A stretch of DNA of 64,000 nt, from assembly GCF_001598915.1 (NCBI RefSeq), contig NZ_BDAP01000003.1:124001-188000 (forward strand). The letters run 5' to 3'. Position numbers and translations under genes: made by a program. This DNA is from Williamsia muralis NBRC 105860. GTDB lineage: Bacteria; Actinomycetota; Actinomycetes; Mycobacteriales; Mycobacteriaceae. Below the pieces are notes generated by a model. That model was not told the origin of the DNA. It worked only from the letters and a program-made list of their open reading frames with translations, and did no database searches. Positions 30,143 through 40,871 of this stretch are shown here, in pieces (the stretch's first letter is position 1; every line of letters begins with the position of its first letter).

Positions 30143-30886
30143 TCAGTCGGTGAGGACGATCAGCTCCCGCTCAGAGGCCACCTCGGCTCGCTGACCCCCG
30201 TCGGCGACGATTGCCGCCAGCGAGTTGATGTCGCGTACCTGTTTGCGAGACCGGATCAGGGAGCGGGCCACCACACCCTTGTGGTGCTTGTTGAAGTGGC
30301 TGACAACGGTGCGTGTGCCGTCGGGTCCCTCGGTCAGCACGGTCACCGTGATGGCGTCGGGGACCGGACCCAGTTGCTGGTAACCACCCGACCGCAGGTC
30401 GATCACCACATCCTCGCCCAGAGCTGCCAGTGCCTCGGGGAGCGCGGGTTTCCATTCGGCTGCCAAAGTCCTGAACCCCGGAATTTTCGACCCTGCGGAC
30501 AGTCGGTACGCCGGGATCAGGTCGCCCGCTCGCACGACGCCGAACAGTGCCGAGCCGACAGCGAGACGGTCGATTGCCTTGTTCTTGCCTGCCCGGCTCA
30601 GCGACGGGTAGTCGAGTGCGTCGAACAACACACCGGTGTATCGCTCGATCGCCGGTCGTGTCGGACTCGTCCACAGCTGGGCGTTCCGCTCGATCTCGGG
30701 CGTCGCCGACGCCCCCAGGCCCAGAGCCTTACGGCTTGCGTCGTGGTCGTCGGCGAGGGACACGATGGCCTCGGCCAGCTTGCGGCGGATGGGCGTCAGG
30801 GTGGGCAACGACAACGCGTCCAGGTCCAGTGGAGCGCCGCGGCCGCCTCCGGCCTTGGTCTCCGAGGGGGGTAACACGATCAGCAC
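30143..30886 (-). CDS. yaaA: Peroxide stress protein YaaA (DUF328)
   Basis: A 247-residue YaaA-family protein: opening L-I-V-L-P-P-S-E-T-K, R-Y-T-G-V-L-F-D-A-L-D-Y, F-G-V-V-R-A-G-D-L-I-P-A-Y-R-L and the C-terminal V-S-H-F-N-K-H-H-K-G. In E. coli YaaA lowers free iron and DNA damage during peroxide stress and binds DNA; the same is assumed here. Monocistronic, convergent with efpA and divergent from proS. Confidence 0.9.
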   Translation of the reverse strand: MLIVLPPSETKAGGGRGAPLDLDALSLPTLTPIRRKLAEAIVSLADDHDASRKALGLGASATPEIERNAQLWTSPTRPAIERYTGVLFDALDYPSLSRAGKNKAIDRLAVGSALFGVVRAGDLIPAYRLSAGSKIPGFRTLAAEWKPALPEALAALGEDVVIDLRSGGYQQLGPVPDAITVTVLTEGPDGTRTVVSHFNKHHKGVVARSLIRSRKQVRDINSLAAIVADGGQRAEVASERELIVLTD

Positions 30887-30966
30887 AGTGCAACACCGTA
30901 TCGCCGACGGCTCAGCCGTGACCGGGCACCGCCGGGAAGGCGTCCAGACCCCGTTAAGGTGACACC

Positions 30967-32706
30967 GTGATCACACGCATGTCGACCCTGTTCCTGCGCA
31001 CGCTGCGCGACGACCCAGCCGACGCCGAGGTACCCAGCCACCGGCTGCTGGTCCGCGGCGGTTACGTCCGTCGGGTCGCCCCAGGCGTGTACAGCTGGCT
31101 GCCCCTGGGCCTGAAGGTGTTGCGCAAGGTGGAGACCGTGGTGCGCGAAGAGATGGACAACATCGGAGGCCAGGAGATCTCTCTGCCTGCACTGCTCCCG
31201 CGCGACCCGTACGAGGTCACCGGCCGCTGGACCGAATACGGCGCCGCCCTCTTCCGGCTCAAGGACCGCAAGGGCGCCGACATGCTGCTCGGACCGACAC
31301 ACGAGGAGCTGTTCGCGCAGCTGGTGAAGGGGGAGTACTCGTCCTACAAAGACCTCCCGGTCACGCTGTACCAGATCCAGACCAAGTATCGCGACGAAGA
31401 ACGCCCGCGTGCGGGCATCCTGCGCGGTCGCGAGTTCATCATGAAGGACTCGTATTCCTTCGACCTGGACACCGACGGATCGAAGGCGTCCTACGACGCC
31501 CACCGAGAGGCGTACCAGGCGATCTTCCGCAGGCTCCAGGTCAAGTACGTCATCGTCGCCGCCACGTCCGGCGCGATGGGGGGCAGCGCGTCCGAGGAGT
31601 TCCTCGCCGAGAGCGAGGTCGGCGAGGACACCTATGTCCGCAGCCCCGAATCCGGGTATGCGGCCAACGTCGAGGCGGTCATCACCCCGGCACCGCCGGC
31701 GCGCCCCATCGAGGGCCTGCCCGAGGCGACCGTGCACGACACCGGCAACACCCCCACCATCGACACGCTCGTGGCGTGGGCCCAGGCGACCTTCCCTGAT
31801 CGCGGCTTCACCGCGGCGGACACGCTCAAGAACGTGGTCGTGAAGCTGCGCCATCCCGACGGCACGACCGAACTGCTCGCGGTGGGTGTGCCCGGGGATC
31901 GCGAAGTCGACATGAAGCGGCTCGAAGCAGCTGTGGAACCTGCTGCGCCCGAACTCATCACAGACGCCGATTTTGCTGCCAACGCCTTCCTGGTCCGCGG
32001 CTACATCGGCCCGAAGGCCCTGCAGGACAACGGTGTGCGCTACCTGGTCGACCCCAGGATCGTCGACGGCGCCGCGTGGATCACCGGCGCGAACGAGCCG
32101 GGCAAGCATGTGGTGGACCTGGTGGTCGGGCGGGACTTCGTGCCCGACGGCACGATCGAGGCCGCCGAGGTGCGCGACGGGGATCCATCGCCCGATGGCC
32201 TTGGCACCCTGGTGACCGCCAGGGGGATCGAGATCGGCCACATCTTCCAGCTGGGTACCAAGTACACCGACGCATTCGATGTGGACGTCCTCGGCGAGAA
32301 CGGCAAGCCCGTACGGCTCATCCAGGGTTCCTACGGTGTCGGCGTGTCCCGGATGGTCGCCGTGATCGCCGAGCAACACCACGACGAGAAGGGTCTGCGG
32401 TGGCCGAAGTCGGTGGCGCCCTTCGACATCCACCTCGTGATCGCGAACAAGGACGAACAGGCGTGGGCCGGGGCGCAGAGTCTGGCCGCCGACCTCGATG
32501 CAGCCGGCATGTCCGTGTTGATCGACGACCGCAAGGCGTCACCCGGAGTGAAGTTCAAGGACGCCGAACTGCTGGGCATGCCCGTGGTGGTGGTCGTCGG
32601 TCGTGGCTGGGCGAACGGGACGGTGGAGATCCGGGATCGCTTCACCGGCGAGGCCACCGAGGTCGCTTCCGACGTGGCGGTCGAGACGTTGCTTGCGGGC
32701 CGCTGA
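30967..32706 (+). CDS. proS: Prolyl-tRNA synthetase (bacterial type)
   Basis: Charges tRNA-Pro. 579 residues from a GTG start. Class II motifs: motif 2 [16 protein letters not shown] and motif 3 [14 protein letters not shown]. An inserted editing (INS/YbaK-like) domain lies between motifs 2 and 3 (about 230-385), and a C-terminal anticodon domain follows (about 475-579). Ends 1 bp from the stop of the convergent ferritin-like gene. Confidence 0.97.
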   Translation: MITRMSTLFLRTLRDDPADAEVPSHRLLVRGGYVRRVAPGVYSWLPLGLKVLRKVETVVREEMDNIGGQEISLPALLPRDPYEVTGRWTEYGAALFRLKDRKGADMLLGPTHEELFAQLVKGEYSSYKDLPVTLYQIQTKYRDEERPRAGILRGREFIMKDSYSFDLDTDGSKASYDAHREAYQAIFRRLQVKYVIVAATSGAMGGSASEEFLAESEVGEDTYVRSPESGYAANVEAVITPAPPARPIEGLPEATVHDTGNTPTIDTLVAWAQATFPDRGFTAADTLKNVVVKLRHPDGTTELLAVGVPGDREVDMKRLEAAVEPAAPELITDADFAANAFLVRGYIGPKALQDNGVRYLVDPRIVDGAAWITGANEPGKHVVDLVVGRDFVPDGTIEAAEVRDGDPSPDGLGTLVTARGIEIGHIFQLGTKYTDAFDVDVLGENGKPVRLIQGSYGVGVSRMVAVIAEQHHDEKGLRWPKSVAPFDIHLVIANKDEQAWAGAQSLAADLDAAGMSVLIDDRKASPGVKFKDAELLGMPVVVVVGRGWANGTVEIRDRFTGEATEVASDVAVETLLAGR

Positions 32707-32707
32707 C

Positions 32708-33142
32708 TCAGATCGTGCTGCCGGGCAGCGCGACGGTCGACGGTGAGATCCGTAGCGCCAGACGCCATGTCGCAGCCCGACGGGCGCTGTCGGTCAATCC
32801 GCCCAGCGCCAGGCCGCGTACGGCGGCGTCCTCGGCGCGTTCCAGCAGGGCGCGGTAGGCGATCGTGCAGTCCTCTTCGGTGGACAGCGCGACGGTGAGG
32901 GCAGAAACCGGGTCGGTGATCGGCTGCGGCAGATCGTAGCCGGGTGCGGCCTCCGGCACCTCGGTCGCGGCGGTGGTGAGAGCCGCGGTCAATTCTTCTC
33001 GGCGTGATCGATGTTCGGCGGTGAACTCGGCGATGGTCTGCGCCCGGGCCGCGGCCGCGTACGCGGCCACCACCCCGTAGGTGAAGATCGTCGCGTTCTC
33101 TGCATCCAGTGTCGCCGCGAGGGCGTCGGTGGTCACGGTCAC
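32708..33142 (-). CDS. Ferritin-like DUF4439 protein
   Basis: A 144-residue mostly helical protein (Rv2844-like). The pattern A-E-N-A-T-I-F-T-Y-G-V in helix 1, E-F-T-A-E-H-R-S-R-R-E-E-L in helix 2 and E-E-D-C-T-I-A-Y-R in helix 3 gives Glu and His residues spaced like the diiron ligands of ferritin-like bundles. Metal binding and function are unproven. The GTG start overlaps the stop of the upstream Tat lipoprotein gene by 4 nt, so the two are one unit. Confidence 0.78.
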   Translation of the reverse strand: MTVTTDALAATLDAENATIFTYGVVAAYAAAARAQTIAEFTAEHRSRREELTAALTTAATEVPEAAPGYDLPQPITDPVSALTVALSTEEDCTIAYRALLERAEDAAVRGLALGGLTDSARRAATWRLALRISPSTVALPGSTI

Positions 33143-33696
33143 GAGAGTTGCACCGCCACAGCTGTTGTGGTGCCGGCGCTGATCGACCCGAGGAGGCCGG
33201 CGACATACCCCTGGGTCTGCACCGCCAGGTCACCGGTCGACCGGGCGGAGGCGATCAGCTGTGCGCGCAACTGATCGATCGTCAGTGGGGCCGGCGGGCT
33301 CGGACTCGGCGCCGCGGAACTCGATGCGCTTTCCGCGCGTCCGCTGTCGAGACGGGTGATCTCGTCGGTCAGCGCCCGTGCATGCGTGCTGCGCTCCTGT
33401 GCGATCACGGTCAGTGCGGCCGCCCGGTCGGGATTGGTCGCCACCGCGGCCGTCGCGGCAGTTGCATCGGCGTTCGCCGAGGCGACCTGGGGGAGCAGCT
33501 GGTCGGCGAGCTTTTGTTTCGCGGTGACCTCCGCGCTGTCACCGCATGCAGCCACCGTCGCCACCGCGGCCGCACCCGCCGACAACACAACCGTCGATCG
33601 CAGGAAAACCCGTCGCGTAGGACTCCAGCTGGTGGAGCCCGAGGGTTCCACGGACCTCACCAGGTCCATCGAGTTTCGTATGTCACTGACCGTCAC
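33139..33696 (-). CDS. Tat-exported lipoprotein, Rv2843-like
   Basis: A 185-residue protein with a twin-arginine signal, T-R-R-V-F-L-R-S at about 27-34, a hydrophobic stretch and the lipobox V-A-A-C with Cys51. The mature domain is an alanine-rich helical region containing N-P-D-R-A-A-A-L-T-V-I-A-Q-E-R-S-T-H-A-R-A-L, followed by a Ser/Pro linker and a second helical part. The E-R-x-x-H pattern recalls ferritin-like helices. Function unknown. Encoded with, and overlapping, the DUF4439 gene. Confidence 0.75.
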   Translation of the reverse strand: MTVSDIRNSMDLVRSVEPSGSTSWSPTRRVFLRSTVVLSAGAAAVATVAACGDSAEVTAKQKLADQLLPQVASANADATAATAAVATNPDRAAALTVIAQERSTHARALTDEITRLDSGRAESASSSAAPSPSPPAPLTIDQLRAQLIASARSTGDLAVQTQGYVAGLLGSISAGTTTAVAVQLS

Positions 33697-33908
33697 AGGT
33701 TCACATAGTGCCAGTCGCGCTCGGCAAGGGAAGACTCTGCCGGTTCGCGGTGGGTCGCGTGCCCTGCCGACCGAGCAGGTGGGCGAAACGGTGTCCGCGG
33801 GGCGTTAAGCTGATGGCCACACGCCGCATCGCCGATGCGAAGGCATGCGGCCGACTATGGACCGCTCGACATGCTGGGAACCGACAACTGCACATGGAGG
33901 AGACGCCG

Positions 33909-34505
33909 ATGCCCGGGGCAATCGACCAGGACCGGATCAGCGCACTGCTCGAGCCGATCGCCGCTCAGAACGGCTACGACGTCGAGGAACTGACGGTGTC
34001 CGCCTCCGGTGCGGAGAACGTGGTCAAGGTGGTCGTCGACCGCGACGGTGGCGCCACACTCGACGAACTGGCCGCCCTGAGCAGATCCATCTCCGAAGTG
34101 CTCGACGCTCCGGCCGAATCCGACGACTCCGTCGGCGACACGACGTCCGCCGACCCGGTCGCCGCATTCGACACCTATGTGTTGGAAGTGACATCGCCGG
34201 GCGTGGACCGCCCGCTCACGGCAGCGCGTCATTGGCGACGCGCCGCCGGCCGCAAGGTTGTCGTCGACCTCGTCGGCGAGCCGCCCGAGCGGGTCGCCGG
34301 GCGGGTGGGGCGACTGACCGACGACGAGAACAGCGTGTCGGTGGTCATCAAGTCCGGCCGGGGACTGACCACCCGGCAGATCGAGCTGGCGGCGGTACGC
34401 AAGGCGTTCGTACAGGTGGACTTCGGTGAACCGTCCCCTGCGGAACTAGAGAAGTGCGGCCTCGATCCCGAACAGATCGAGGCAAGACGGAAAGGGAACA
34501 AATGA
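33909..34505 (+). CDS. rimP: Ribosome maturation factor RimP
   Basis: Needed for 30S subunit maturation. 198 residues. The ATG at 33909 is chosen because GGAGGAG at 33897-33903 is correctly spaced; the ATG at 33894 includes that site and is rejected. The family core [12 protein letters not shown] and the C-terminal SH3-like part are present. An inserted acidic stretch (about 75-95) lies before that motif. It is the first gene of the rimP-nusA-infB operon; 212 bp separate it from the divergent Tat lipoprotein gene, so the operon promoter should be there. Its stop overlaps nusA in ATGA. Confidence 0.94.
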   Translation: MPGAIDQDRISALLEPIAAQNGYDVEELTVSASGAENVVKVVVDRDGGATLDELAALSRSISEVLDAPAESDDSVGDTTSADPVAAFDTYVLEVTSPGVDRPLTAARHWRRAAGRKVVVDLVGEPPERVAGRVGRLTDDENSVSVVIKSGRGLTTRQIELAAVRKAFVQVDFGEPSPAELEKCGLDPEQIEARRKGNK

Positions 34506-35527
34506 ATATCGATATCGCAGCATTGAGAATGATCGAGGCCGAGAAGGGCATCTCGATCGACACCGTCATCGAGACCATCCAGTCGGCTCTGCTGACCGCG
34601 TACCGCCACACCGACGGATTCGCCCCCCACGCGTACATCGACGTGGACCGCAAGTCGGGTCAGGTGCGGGTGATGGCGCAGGAACGTGATGAGGACGGCA
34701 ACGTCATCTCCGAATGGGACGACACACCAGAGGGATTCGGGCGGATCGCGGCGACCACCGCACGCCAGGTCATCCTGCAGCGTCTCCGAGATGCCGAGCA
34801 CGACAAGAACTTCGGCGAGTTCTCCACCCACGAGGGCGAGATCGTCGGCGGCGTGGTCCAGCAGGATGCCCGAGCGAATGCACGCGGCATGGTGGTCGTG
34901 CGGATCGGCAGCGAGGCAACGGGTCAAGAAGGTGTGCTGCCGCCGGCGGAACAGGTGCCGGGAGAGAAGTACGTGCACGGCGAGCGGATCAAGTGCTACG
35001 TGGTGGGCGTCACCCGCGGGGCGCGTGGACTCCAGATCACGCTGTCGCGAACCCATCCGAACCTGGTCCGCAAACTCTTCTCGCTTGAGGTCCCGGAAAT
35101 CGAAGACGGGTCGGTGGAGATCGTCGCCGTGGCCCGCGAGGCCGGGCATCGATCGAAGATCGCGGTGCACACCGGGGTCGCCGGGCTCAACGCCAAGGGC
35201 GCCTGCATCGGGCCGATGGGGCAGCGGGTCCGCAACGTGATGAGTGAACTGGCCGGAGAGAAGATCGACATCATCGACTACGACAACGATCCCGCGGTGT
35301 TCGTCGGTAACGCCCTCTCGCCGTCGAAGGTCATCTCGGTCACGGTGGTCGATCTGGCTGCCAAGGCGGCGCGGGTCGTGGTTCCCGATTACCAGTTGTC
35401 GCTGGCCATCGGCAAGGAAGGGCAGAATGCGCGGCTCGCGGCGAGGCTCACCGGATGGCGTATCGACATCCGTAGCGACGCCCAGCCCGATCCCGACCAC
35501 GTCGAGTCGGCGGCGGGTGCGAGCTGA
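34502..35527 (+). CDS. nusA: Transcription termination/antitermination factor NusA
   Basis: Binds RNA polymerase and nascent RNA to modulate pausing, termination and rRNA antitermination. 341 residues from the ATG at 34502. N-terminal domain (about 1-110), S1 domain (about 112-180, G-E-I-V-G-G-V-V) and two KH domains ([11 protein letters not shown] and [14 protein letters not shown]). It lacks the acidic C-terminal repeats of E. coli NusA, as is usual in actinobacteria. Confidence 0.96.
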   Translation: MNIDIAALRMIEAEKGISIDTVIETIQSALLTAYRHTDGFAPHAYIDVDRKSGQVRVMAQERDEDGNVISEWDDTPEGFGRIAATTARQVILQRLRDAEHDKNFGEFSTHEGEIVGGVVQQDARANARGMVVVRIGSEATGQEGVLPPAEQVPGEKYVHGERIKCYVVGVTRGARGLQITLSRTHPNLVRKLFSLEVPEIEDGSVEIVAVAREAGHRSKIAVHTGVAGLNAKGACIGPMGQRVRNVMSELAGEKIDIIDYDNDPAVFVGNALSPSKVISVTVVDLAAKAARVVVPDYQLSLAIGKEGQNARLAARLTGWRIDIRSDAQPDPDHVESAAGAS

Positions 35528-35547
35528 CCGAAAACTCGCCGGAAAGG

Positions 35548-35928
35548 GTGGCATTGGCATCTGCAGCGCCCAGGACGGTAGACTTTGCGGTGGTCCACAG
35601 TGATCCTTCGCCCCACCGCGAGAAAATTCCGATGCGTACCTGCGTCGGATGTCGACAGTGTCGCCCGGCCACCGAACTCGTTCGGCTGGTCGTCTGCACC
35701 GACGACGGTCTCCCGGCTGTTGTGATCGACCACCGAAAGACCATGCCAGGGCGAGGAGCCTGGCTGCATCCCGAACCGGCATGTCTGGTGACGGCGGTGC
35801 AGCGCAGAGCCTTCGCAAGGGCATTTCGGCTCGGCGGGTTGACCGTCGACGCCGATCTACTGACCCGAGAGATCGAGTCGGTAGCCACACAGAGAGGCCG
35901 GCAGCAGTCGGCCACTAAGGACAGGTAG
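35548..35928 (+). CDS. ylxR: YlxR family (DUF448) RNA-binding protein
   Basis: Small basic protein between nusA and infB, a conserved position. The core [22 protein letters not shown] and A-R-A-F-R-L are diagnostic. YlxR proteins have been tied to RNA binding and, in Bacillus, to RNase P activity. The start is uncertain: GTG at 35548, TTG at 35554, GTG at 35590 and ATG at 35632 are all in frame, and none has a clearly better ribosome site. Confidence 0.85.
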   Translation: MALASAAPRTVDFAVVHSDPSPHREKIPMRTCVGCRQCRPATELVRLVVCTDDGLPAVVIDHRKTMPGRGAWLHPEPACLVTAVQRRAFARAFRLGGLTVDADLLTREIESVATQRGRQQSATKDR

Positions 35929-36031
35929 CAGAAGACATGAGCACACCGTGAAGTTCTTGCGATGAGCACGTTTCGGACGTAGACCGAGGTCGTAGCGGGC
36001 AATGCCGCTCGACCTCCAAGTGAGGAGAGCA

Positions 36032-38956
36032 GTGGCAGGCAAGGCCCGCGTGCACGAATTGGCCAAAGAACTGGGCGTGACGAGTAAAGAAGTACTCGCC
36101 CGACTCAGCGAACAAGGCGAGTTCGTCAAATCAGCGTCGTCGACCGTAGAGGCCCCCGTGGCCCGGCGACTTCGCCAGTCCTTCCCCGGGAAGGACGCTC
36201 CCGCCGCCAACGGTGGAGCACCGTCATCAAACGCCGGAGGCAGCGCCCCGGCAGCAAAACCATCAGCAGCCAAGCCGGGTGCCGCGCGCACCCCGGCTCC
36301 TTCAGCGCCGGCACCGAGCGGTTCGGCTCCGGCCGCGCCGTCGACCGGCGCAAAGCCTGGCGCCCCGCGCCCGGCGGCTCCCGCAGCCAAGGCGACACCG
36401 GCAGCACCCCCGGCGCCCCCGGCAGCAACTCCGGCCCCGCAGAACCGGCCCGCTCCCCAGCGTCCGGCACCGGCGGCTCCTCAGGCTCCCGCAGCATCGG
36501 CAGCCTCCGCGACCCCGCCTGCGGCTCCTTCCCGTCCGGCTCCGGCCGCACGGCCGGCCGCTCCGGGCCCCAAGCCCGGTCCGCGTGCGCCGCGGGTCGG
36601 TAACAACCCTTATTCGACGGCCGCTCCGGTCGAGCGTCCGGCGCCACGTCCGGCACCCGGCGCGGGCGGTCCCCGTCCCGGCGGCGGCCAGCGCCCCGCA
36701 CCCGGCGGCGCGACCGGCGGACGCCCGGCACCGGGTCAGGGCGGTCCCCGTCCCAGCCCCGGCAGCATGCCTCCTCGTCCCAATCCCGGTGCCATGCCGG
36801 CTCGTTCGGCCCGCCCAGGCGGTCCGGGCGGACCCGGCGGAGCACGCGGCGGTCCCGGTGGCGCACGTGGCGGACCCGGCGGTGCCGGTGGTGCCCGCGG
36901 CGGTCCCGGTGGCGGCGGCGGTGGATACCGCGGCGGTCCCGGCGGCGGTGGCGGCGGAGCCCCGACAGGTGCTCCCGGTGGTCCTCCCGGTGGGTTCCGC
37001 GGACGCCCGGGTGGTGGCGGTCGTGGACGCGGCGGCGGCGCAGCCGGTGCCTTCGGTCGCCCGGGCGGTGCAGTCCGTCGTGGTCGCAAGTCGAAGCGGG
37101 CGAAACGCGCCGAGTACGAGAGCATGCAGGCTCCCGCAGTCGGCGGCGTGCGGTTGCCACGTGGCAACGGCGAGACCATTCGCCTTGCTCGCGGTGCATC
37201 GCTGTCCGACTTCGCCGACAAGATCGACGCGAACCCGGCAGCACTGGTGCAGGCGCTCTTCAATCTCGGTGAGATGGTCACGGCCACCGAATCGGTGAAC
37301 GACGAGACGCTCGAGCTGCTCGGCGGCGAGATGAACTACGTCGTGCAGGTCGTCAGTCCTGAAGACGAAGATCGCGAACTGCTCGACTCCTTCGACCTCA
37401 CCTACGGCGAAGACGCCGGTGGCGAGGACGATCTCGAGCAACGTCCGCCGGTGGTGACCGTCATGGGTCACGTCGACCACGGTAAGACGCGACTGCTCGA
37501 CACGATCCGTAACGAGAAGGTCCGCGAAGGCGAGGCCGGTGGCATCACCCAGCACATCGGTGCCTACCAGGTCCTCACCGAACTGGACGGCAACGAGCGG
37601 CTGGTCACCTTCATCGACACCCCGGGTCACGAGGCGTTCACCGCCATGCGTGCCCGTGGTGCCAAGGCCACCGACATCGCGATCCTCGTGGTCGCGGCCG
37701 ACGACGGTGTCATGCCGCAGACGGTCGAGGCCATCAACCACGCACAGGCGGCCGACGTGCCGATCGTCGTGGCGGTCAACAAGATCGACAAGGAAGGTGC
37801 TGATCCGCAGAAGATCCGCGCTCAGCTCACCGAATACGGTCTGGTTGCCGAGGACTTCGGCGGCGACACCATGTTCGTCGACATCTCCGCCAAGCAGGGC
37901 ACCAACATCGACGCGCTGCTCGAAGCAGTTCTGTTGACCGCGGATGCCTCACTCGACCTTCGGGCGAACCCGGACATGGACGCGCAGGGTGTGGCCATCG
38001 AGGCCCACCTCGACCGCGGCCGCGGCCCGGTGGCAACCGTGCTCGTGCAGCGCGGAACGCTCAAGGTCGGCGACTCGATCGTCGCCGGAGACGCCTACGG
38101 TCGTGTCCGACGGATGGTCGACGAGCACGGCGCCGATGTCACGGCGGCTCTGCCGTCGCGCCCGGTCCAGGTCATCGGTTTCACCTCGGTGCCCGGTGCA
38201 GGCGACAACCTGCTGGTCGTCGACGAAGACCGCATCGCCCGCCAGATCGCCGATCGCCGCAATGCGCGCAAGCGCAATGCGCTGGCCGCACGCAGCCGCA
38301 AGCGGATCAGCCTCGAAGATCTCGATTCGGCTCTGAAGGAGACTTCGCAGCTGAACCTGATCCTCAAGGGCGACAACTCGGGAACCGTGGAAGCGCTCGA
38401 AGAAGCGCTGCTCGGTATCGAGATCGACGACGAGGTGCAGTTGCGGGTCATCGACCGCGGTGTCGGTGGCGTCACTGAGACCAACGTGAACCTGGCCTCG
38501 GCATCGAACGCGATCATCATTGGGTTCAACGTCCGTGCCGAGGGCAAGGCAACCGAACTCGCGAACCGCGAGGGTGTCGACATCCGGTACTACTCGGTGA
38601 TCTACCAGGCCATCGACGAGATCCAGAGCGCGCTCAAGGGCATGCTCAAGCCGATCTACGAAGAGGTCGAACTGGGTCGGGCCGACATCCGTGCGATCTT
38701 CCGTTCGTCGAAGGTCGGCAACATCGCGGGTTGTCTGGTCACATCGGGCATCATGCGCCGGAACGCCAAGGCACGTCTGCTGCGCGACAACGTCGTGGTC
38801 GCCGAGAACCTCACCATCTCCTCACTCAAGCGCGAGAAGGACGATGTCACCGAGGTCCGCGACGGCTACGAATGCGGTCTCACGATCACGTACAACGACA
38901 TCAAGGTCGACGACGTCATCGAAACGTACGAGTTGCGGGAGAAGGCACGCGAATGA
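36032..38956 (+). CDS. infB: Translation initiation factor IF-2
   Basis: GTPase that brings initiator tRNA to the 30S subunit. 974 residues from the GTG at 36032 with GAGGAG just upstream, giving the usual [15 protein letters not shown] opening. After the IF2_N domain comes a very long Pro/Ala-rich then Gly/Arg-rich linker (about 56-350). The G domain has G-H-V-D-H-G-K-T from residue 479, D-T-P-G-H-E and N-K-I-D; domains II-IV follow. The last 19 residues are repeated in a short ORF immediately downstream. Confidence 0.97.
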   Translation: MAGKARVHELAKELGVTSKEVLARLSEQGEFVKSASSTVEAPVARRLRQSFPGKDAPAANGGAPSSNAGGSAPAAKPSAAKPGAARTPAPSAPAPSGSAPAAPSTGAKPGAPRPAAPAAKATPAAPPAPPAATPAPQNRPAPQRPAPAAPQAPAASAASATPPAAPSRPAPAARPAAPGPKPGPRAPRVGNNPYSTAAPVERPAPRPAPGAGGPRPGGGQRPAPGGATGGRPAPGQGGPRPSPGSMPPRPNPGAMPARSARPGGPGGPGGARGGPGGARGGPGGAGGARGGPGGGGGGYRGGPGGGGGGAPTGAPGGPPGGFRGRPGGGGRGRGGGAAGAFGRPGGAVRRGRKSKRAKRAEYESMQAPAVGGVRLPRGNGETIRLARGASLSDFADKIDANPAALVQALFNLGEMVTATESVNDETLELLGGEMNYVVQVVSPEDEDRELLDSFDLTYGEDAGGEDDLEQRPPVVTVMGHVDHGKTRLLDTIRNEKVREGEAGGITQHIGAYQVLTELDGNERLVTFIDTPGHEAFTAMRARGAKATDIAILVVAADDGVMPQTVEAINHAQAADVPIVVAVNKIDKEGADPQKIRAQLTEYGLVAEDFGGDTMFVDISAKQGTNIDALLEAVLLTADASLDLRANPDMDAQGVAIEAHLDRGRGPVATVLVQRGTLKVGDSIVAGDAYGRVRRMVDEHGADVTAALPSRPVQVIGFTSVPGAGDNLLVVDEDRIARQIADRRNARKRNALAARSRKRISLEDLDSALKETSQLNLILKGDNSGTVEALEEALLGIEIDDEVQLRVIDRGVGGVTETNVNLASASNAIIIGFNVRAEGKATELANREGVDIRYYSVIYQAIDEIQSALKGMLKPIYEEVELGRADIRAIFRSSKVGNIAGCLVTSGIMRRNAKARLLRDNVVVAENLTISSLKREKDDVTEVRDGYECGLTITYNDIKVDDVIETYELREKARE

Positions 38957-39024
38957 CGTCGGCGACGGACATCAAGGTCGACGACGTCATCGAGACGTAC
39001 GAGTTGAGGGAGAAGGCCCGGGAG
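38897..39024 (+). repeat. Tandem repeat of the infB 3' end
   Basis: Copy 1 is 38897-38953 (end of infB, without its stop) and copy 2 is 38968-39024, separated by 14 bp. Identity is 52 of 57 bases. Changes are GAA/GAG, CGG/AGG, GCA/GCC, CGC/CGG and GAA/GAG, clustered toward the 3' end. The protein reading is unchanged. Confidence 0.9.
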
Positions 39025-39027
39025 TAA
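38953..39027 (+). CDS. 24-codon ORF duplicating the IF-2 C-terminus
   Basis: An ATG at 38953 overlaps the infB stop in ATGA and opens a 24-codon frame: M-T-S-A-T followed by [19 protein letters not shown] and TAA. Those 19 residues are identical to IF-2 residues 956-974. The two 57-bp coding copies differ at 5 bases, all synonymous. It may be a translated micro-ORF, or the scar of a duplication or recombination with a diverged infB. No function can be assigned, and expression is unproven. Confidence 0.45.
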   Translation: MTSATDIKVDDVIETYELREKARE

Positions 39028-39044
39028 TCCCGGACCAGGACGTC

Positions 39045-39338
39045 ATGTTTGTCGGCTCCCTGGAGATCGACCTACTGCTCGGAGACGTCCGGTCCCTGAA
39101 GCAGAAGCGCTCAGTGGTGCGGCCAATCGTCGCATCACTGGCGCGTCTGCGGGTTTCGGTCGCCGAGGTCGACGACCGCGATCTGCACCGCAGGGCGCGG
39201 ATCGGGGTCGCGGCAGTCGCCACCGATTCCCGGCACATCGGTGAAATACTCGATGCCAGTGAAGATCTGGTCATGCAGCGGCCTGAGGTCGAAGTGTTGT
39301 CCGTCCGGCGCAGAATCCGCAGCAGCGACGACGACTGA
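39045..39338 (+). CDS. ylxP: YlxP-like DUF503 protein
   Basis: A 97-residue member of DUF503: M-F-V-G-S-L-E-I-D-L-L-L-G-D-V-R-S-L-K-Q-K-R-S-V-V-R-P-I and V-A-E-V-D at the expected places. Such genes commonly sit between infB and rbfA; function is unknown. The ATG at 39045 has AGGA 4 nt upstream. In this genome the gene is separated from infB by the duplicated micro-ORF. Confidence 0.87.
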   Translation: MFVGSLEIDLLLGDVRSLKQKRSVVRPIVASLARLRVSVAEVDDRDLHRRARIGVAAVATDSRHIGEILDASEDLVMQRPEVEVLSVRRRIRSSDDD

Positions 39339-39411
39339 GCTCACTGCAGCACAATTACTCGAGAAGAATTCGGCTCACGGGCCGGTCTGAGAACAGAAGG
39401 AGTGAGGTCCC

Positions 39412-39900
39412 ATGGCAGACCCCGCACGGGCACAGCGGTTGGCGAAGCGGATCTCATCGATTGTCGCCACGGCCATCGCCAAGGAGATCAAGGATCCCCG
39501 GCTGGCCTACATCACGGTCACGGACGCGAAGGTGACCGGCGATCTACACGATGCAACAATTTTCTACACGGTGATGGGTCCGTCGCTCGACGAAGAACCC
39601 GATTACGCGGCGGCGGCAGCCGGTCTGGCCAAGGCGACCGGCATCCTGCGGTCGAAGGTCGGAGCCGGAACAGGCGTCCGCTTCACCCCGACACTGAGCT
39701 TTGTGTTGGACAAGGTGCCCGACACCGCACGTGATCTCGAAGAGCTACTCGAGCGTGCCCGCCAGCAGGACGAGGAAGTCGCCCGGCTGGCCCGCGATGC
39801 CGCCCCGGCCGGCGACCCGGACCCCTACAAGGAACCGGCCCGGGCCGATGGTGATCCCGGCGACGAAGGTGCGGGTACTGCGGGTGCCGGCGAAAGGTGA
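39412..39900 (+). CDS. rbfA: 30S ribosome-binding factor A
   Basis: Cold-shock and 30S maturation factor with a KH-like fold. 162 residues: [29 protein letters not shown], and [10 protein letters not shown] are family signatures. The last 35 residues are an acidic, Pro/Gly-rich tail. AGGAG is well placed upstream. Its stop overlaps the nrnA GTG start by 4 nt. Confidence 0.95.
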   Translation: MADPARAQRLAKRISSIVATAIAKEIKDPRLAYITVTDAKVTGDLHDATIFYTVMGPSLDEEPDYAAAAAGLAKATGILRSKVGAGTGVRFTPTLSFVLDKVPDTARDLEELLERARQQDEEVARLARDAAPAGDPDPYKEPARADGDPGDEGAGTAGAGER

Positions 39901-40871
39901 ACACCACCGAAACGGCGGCCACCTCCGCACTGCGGTCGATCGTCGACGTGCTGGCAGCTGCCGAGCACGTCACCGTCCTCTGTCATACGCGACCTGACGC
40001 CGACACCATCGGTAGCGGCCTTGCCATAGCCGGAGCACTGCGACGCCGAGGCACCGTGGTGGAGGTGAGCTTCCCCGATTCGACGACGCTACCTGCGGCG
40101 CTGGCCGAATTGCCCGGCGCGGACACGCTTGTCGAGCCGGGCGAGGTGGTCGGCCACCCCGTCGTGGTGACCGTGGACTGCGCAAGCATCCATCGTCTGG
40201 AATCGCTGGCCGCCGTTGTGGAGGCGGCGCAGTCATCGGTGGTGATCGACCACCACGCGTCCAACGACGGTTTCGGGACCATCAACTTCGTTGATCCCAC
40301 TGCCGACTGCACGGCCGAACTCGTTCTCGAGATCATTGATGCCCTCGAGGTGCCGCTCGACGTCGAGGTCGCCACCTGCCTCTATGCCGGCGTGGTCACC
40401 GACACTGGGTCATTCAAGTGGGCGAGCCCCCGATCACACAGGATCGCCGCTCGGTTGCTCGAACTGGGCGTCGACGGCCGGAGATGGACTCGGCGACTTC
40501 TCGACACCCACCGGTTCGCGTGGCTGACGATGGTTGCCGCCGCCCTCGACTCGGCGGAGCTGGTTCCCCACGCGTTTGCCGGACGCGGTCTGGTCTACGC
40601 CGTGGTCGACCACGAGTCCACCGCAGCGCTCGGCTGGGAAGAGAGCGAGAGTGTGGTGGACATCGTGCGCACCACCTCCGAAGCCGAGGTCGCGGTTGTC
40701 TTCAAGGAGGCCTCGCCGGGTCAGTGGACGGTGTCGATGCGGGCCAAGTCGGAGGTCGACCTCGTCCCGCTGGCTCGGCTACACGGCGGCGGCGGTCATC
40801 GGCTCGCGGCGGGATACGGCGCCACCGGGACGGCCACGGAGGTCGTCGGGCAGTTGTTGCGCTCGGTGTGA
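39897..40871 (+). CDS. nrnA: DHH/DHHA1 oligoribonuclease / pAp phosphatase
   Basis: Bifunctional NrnA-type enzyme that degrades nano-RNAs or cyclic dinucleotides and dephosphorylates pAp. 324 residues. DHH domain motifs: [17 protein letters not shown] and D-H-H-A-S; DHHA1 motif [11 protein letters not shown] near the C-terminus. The M. tuberculosis counterpart Rv2837c acts on c-di-AMP/c-di-GMP products. Its stop overlaps the MATE gene start in GTGA. Confidence 0.93.
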   Translation: MNTTETAATSALRSIVDVLAAAEHVTVLCHTRPDADTIGSGLAIAGALRRRGTVVEVSFPDSTTLPAALAELPGADTLVEPGEVVGHPVVVTVDCASIHRLESLAAVVEAAQSSVVIDHHASNDGFGTINFVDPTADCTAELVLEIIDALEVPLDVEVATCLYAGVVTDTGSFKWASPRSHRIAARLLELGVDGRRWTRRLLDTHRFAWLTMVAAALDSAELVPHAFAGRGLVYAVVDHESTAALGWEESESVVDIVRTTSEAEVAVVFKEASPGQWTVSMRAKSEVDLVPLARLHGGGGHRLAAGYGATGTATEVVGQLLRSV

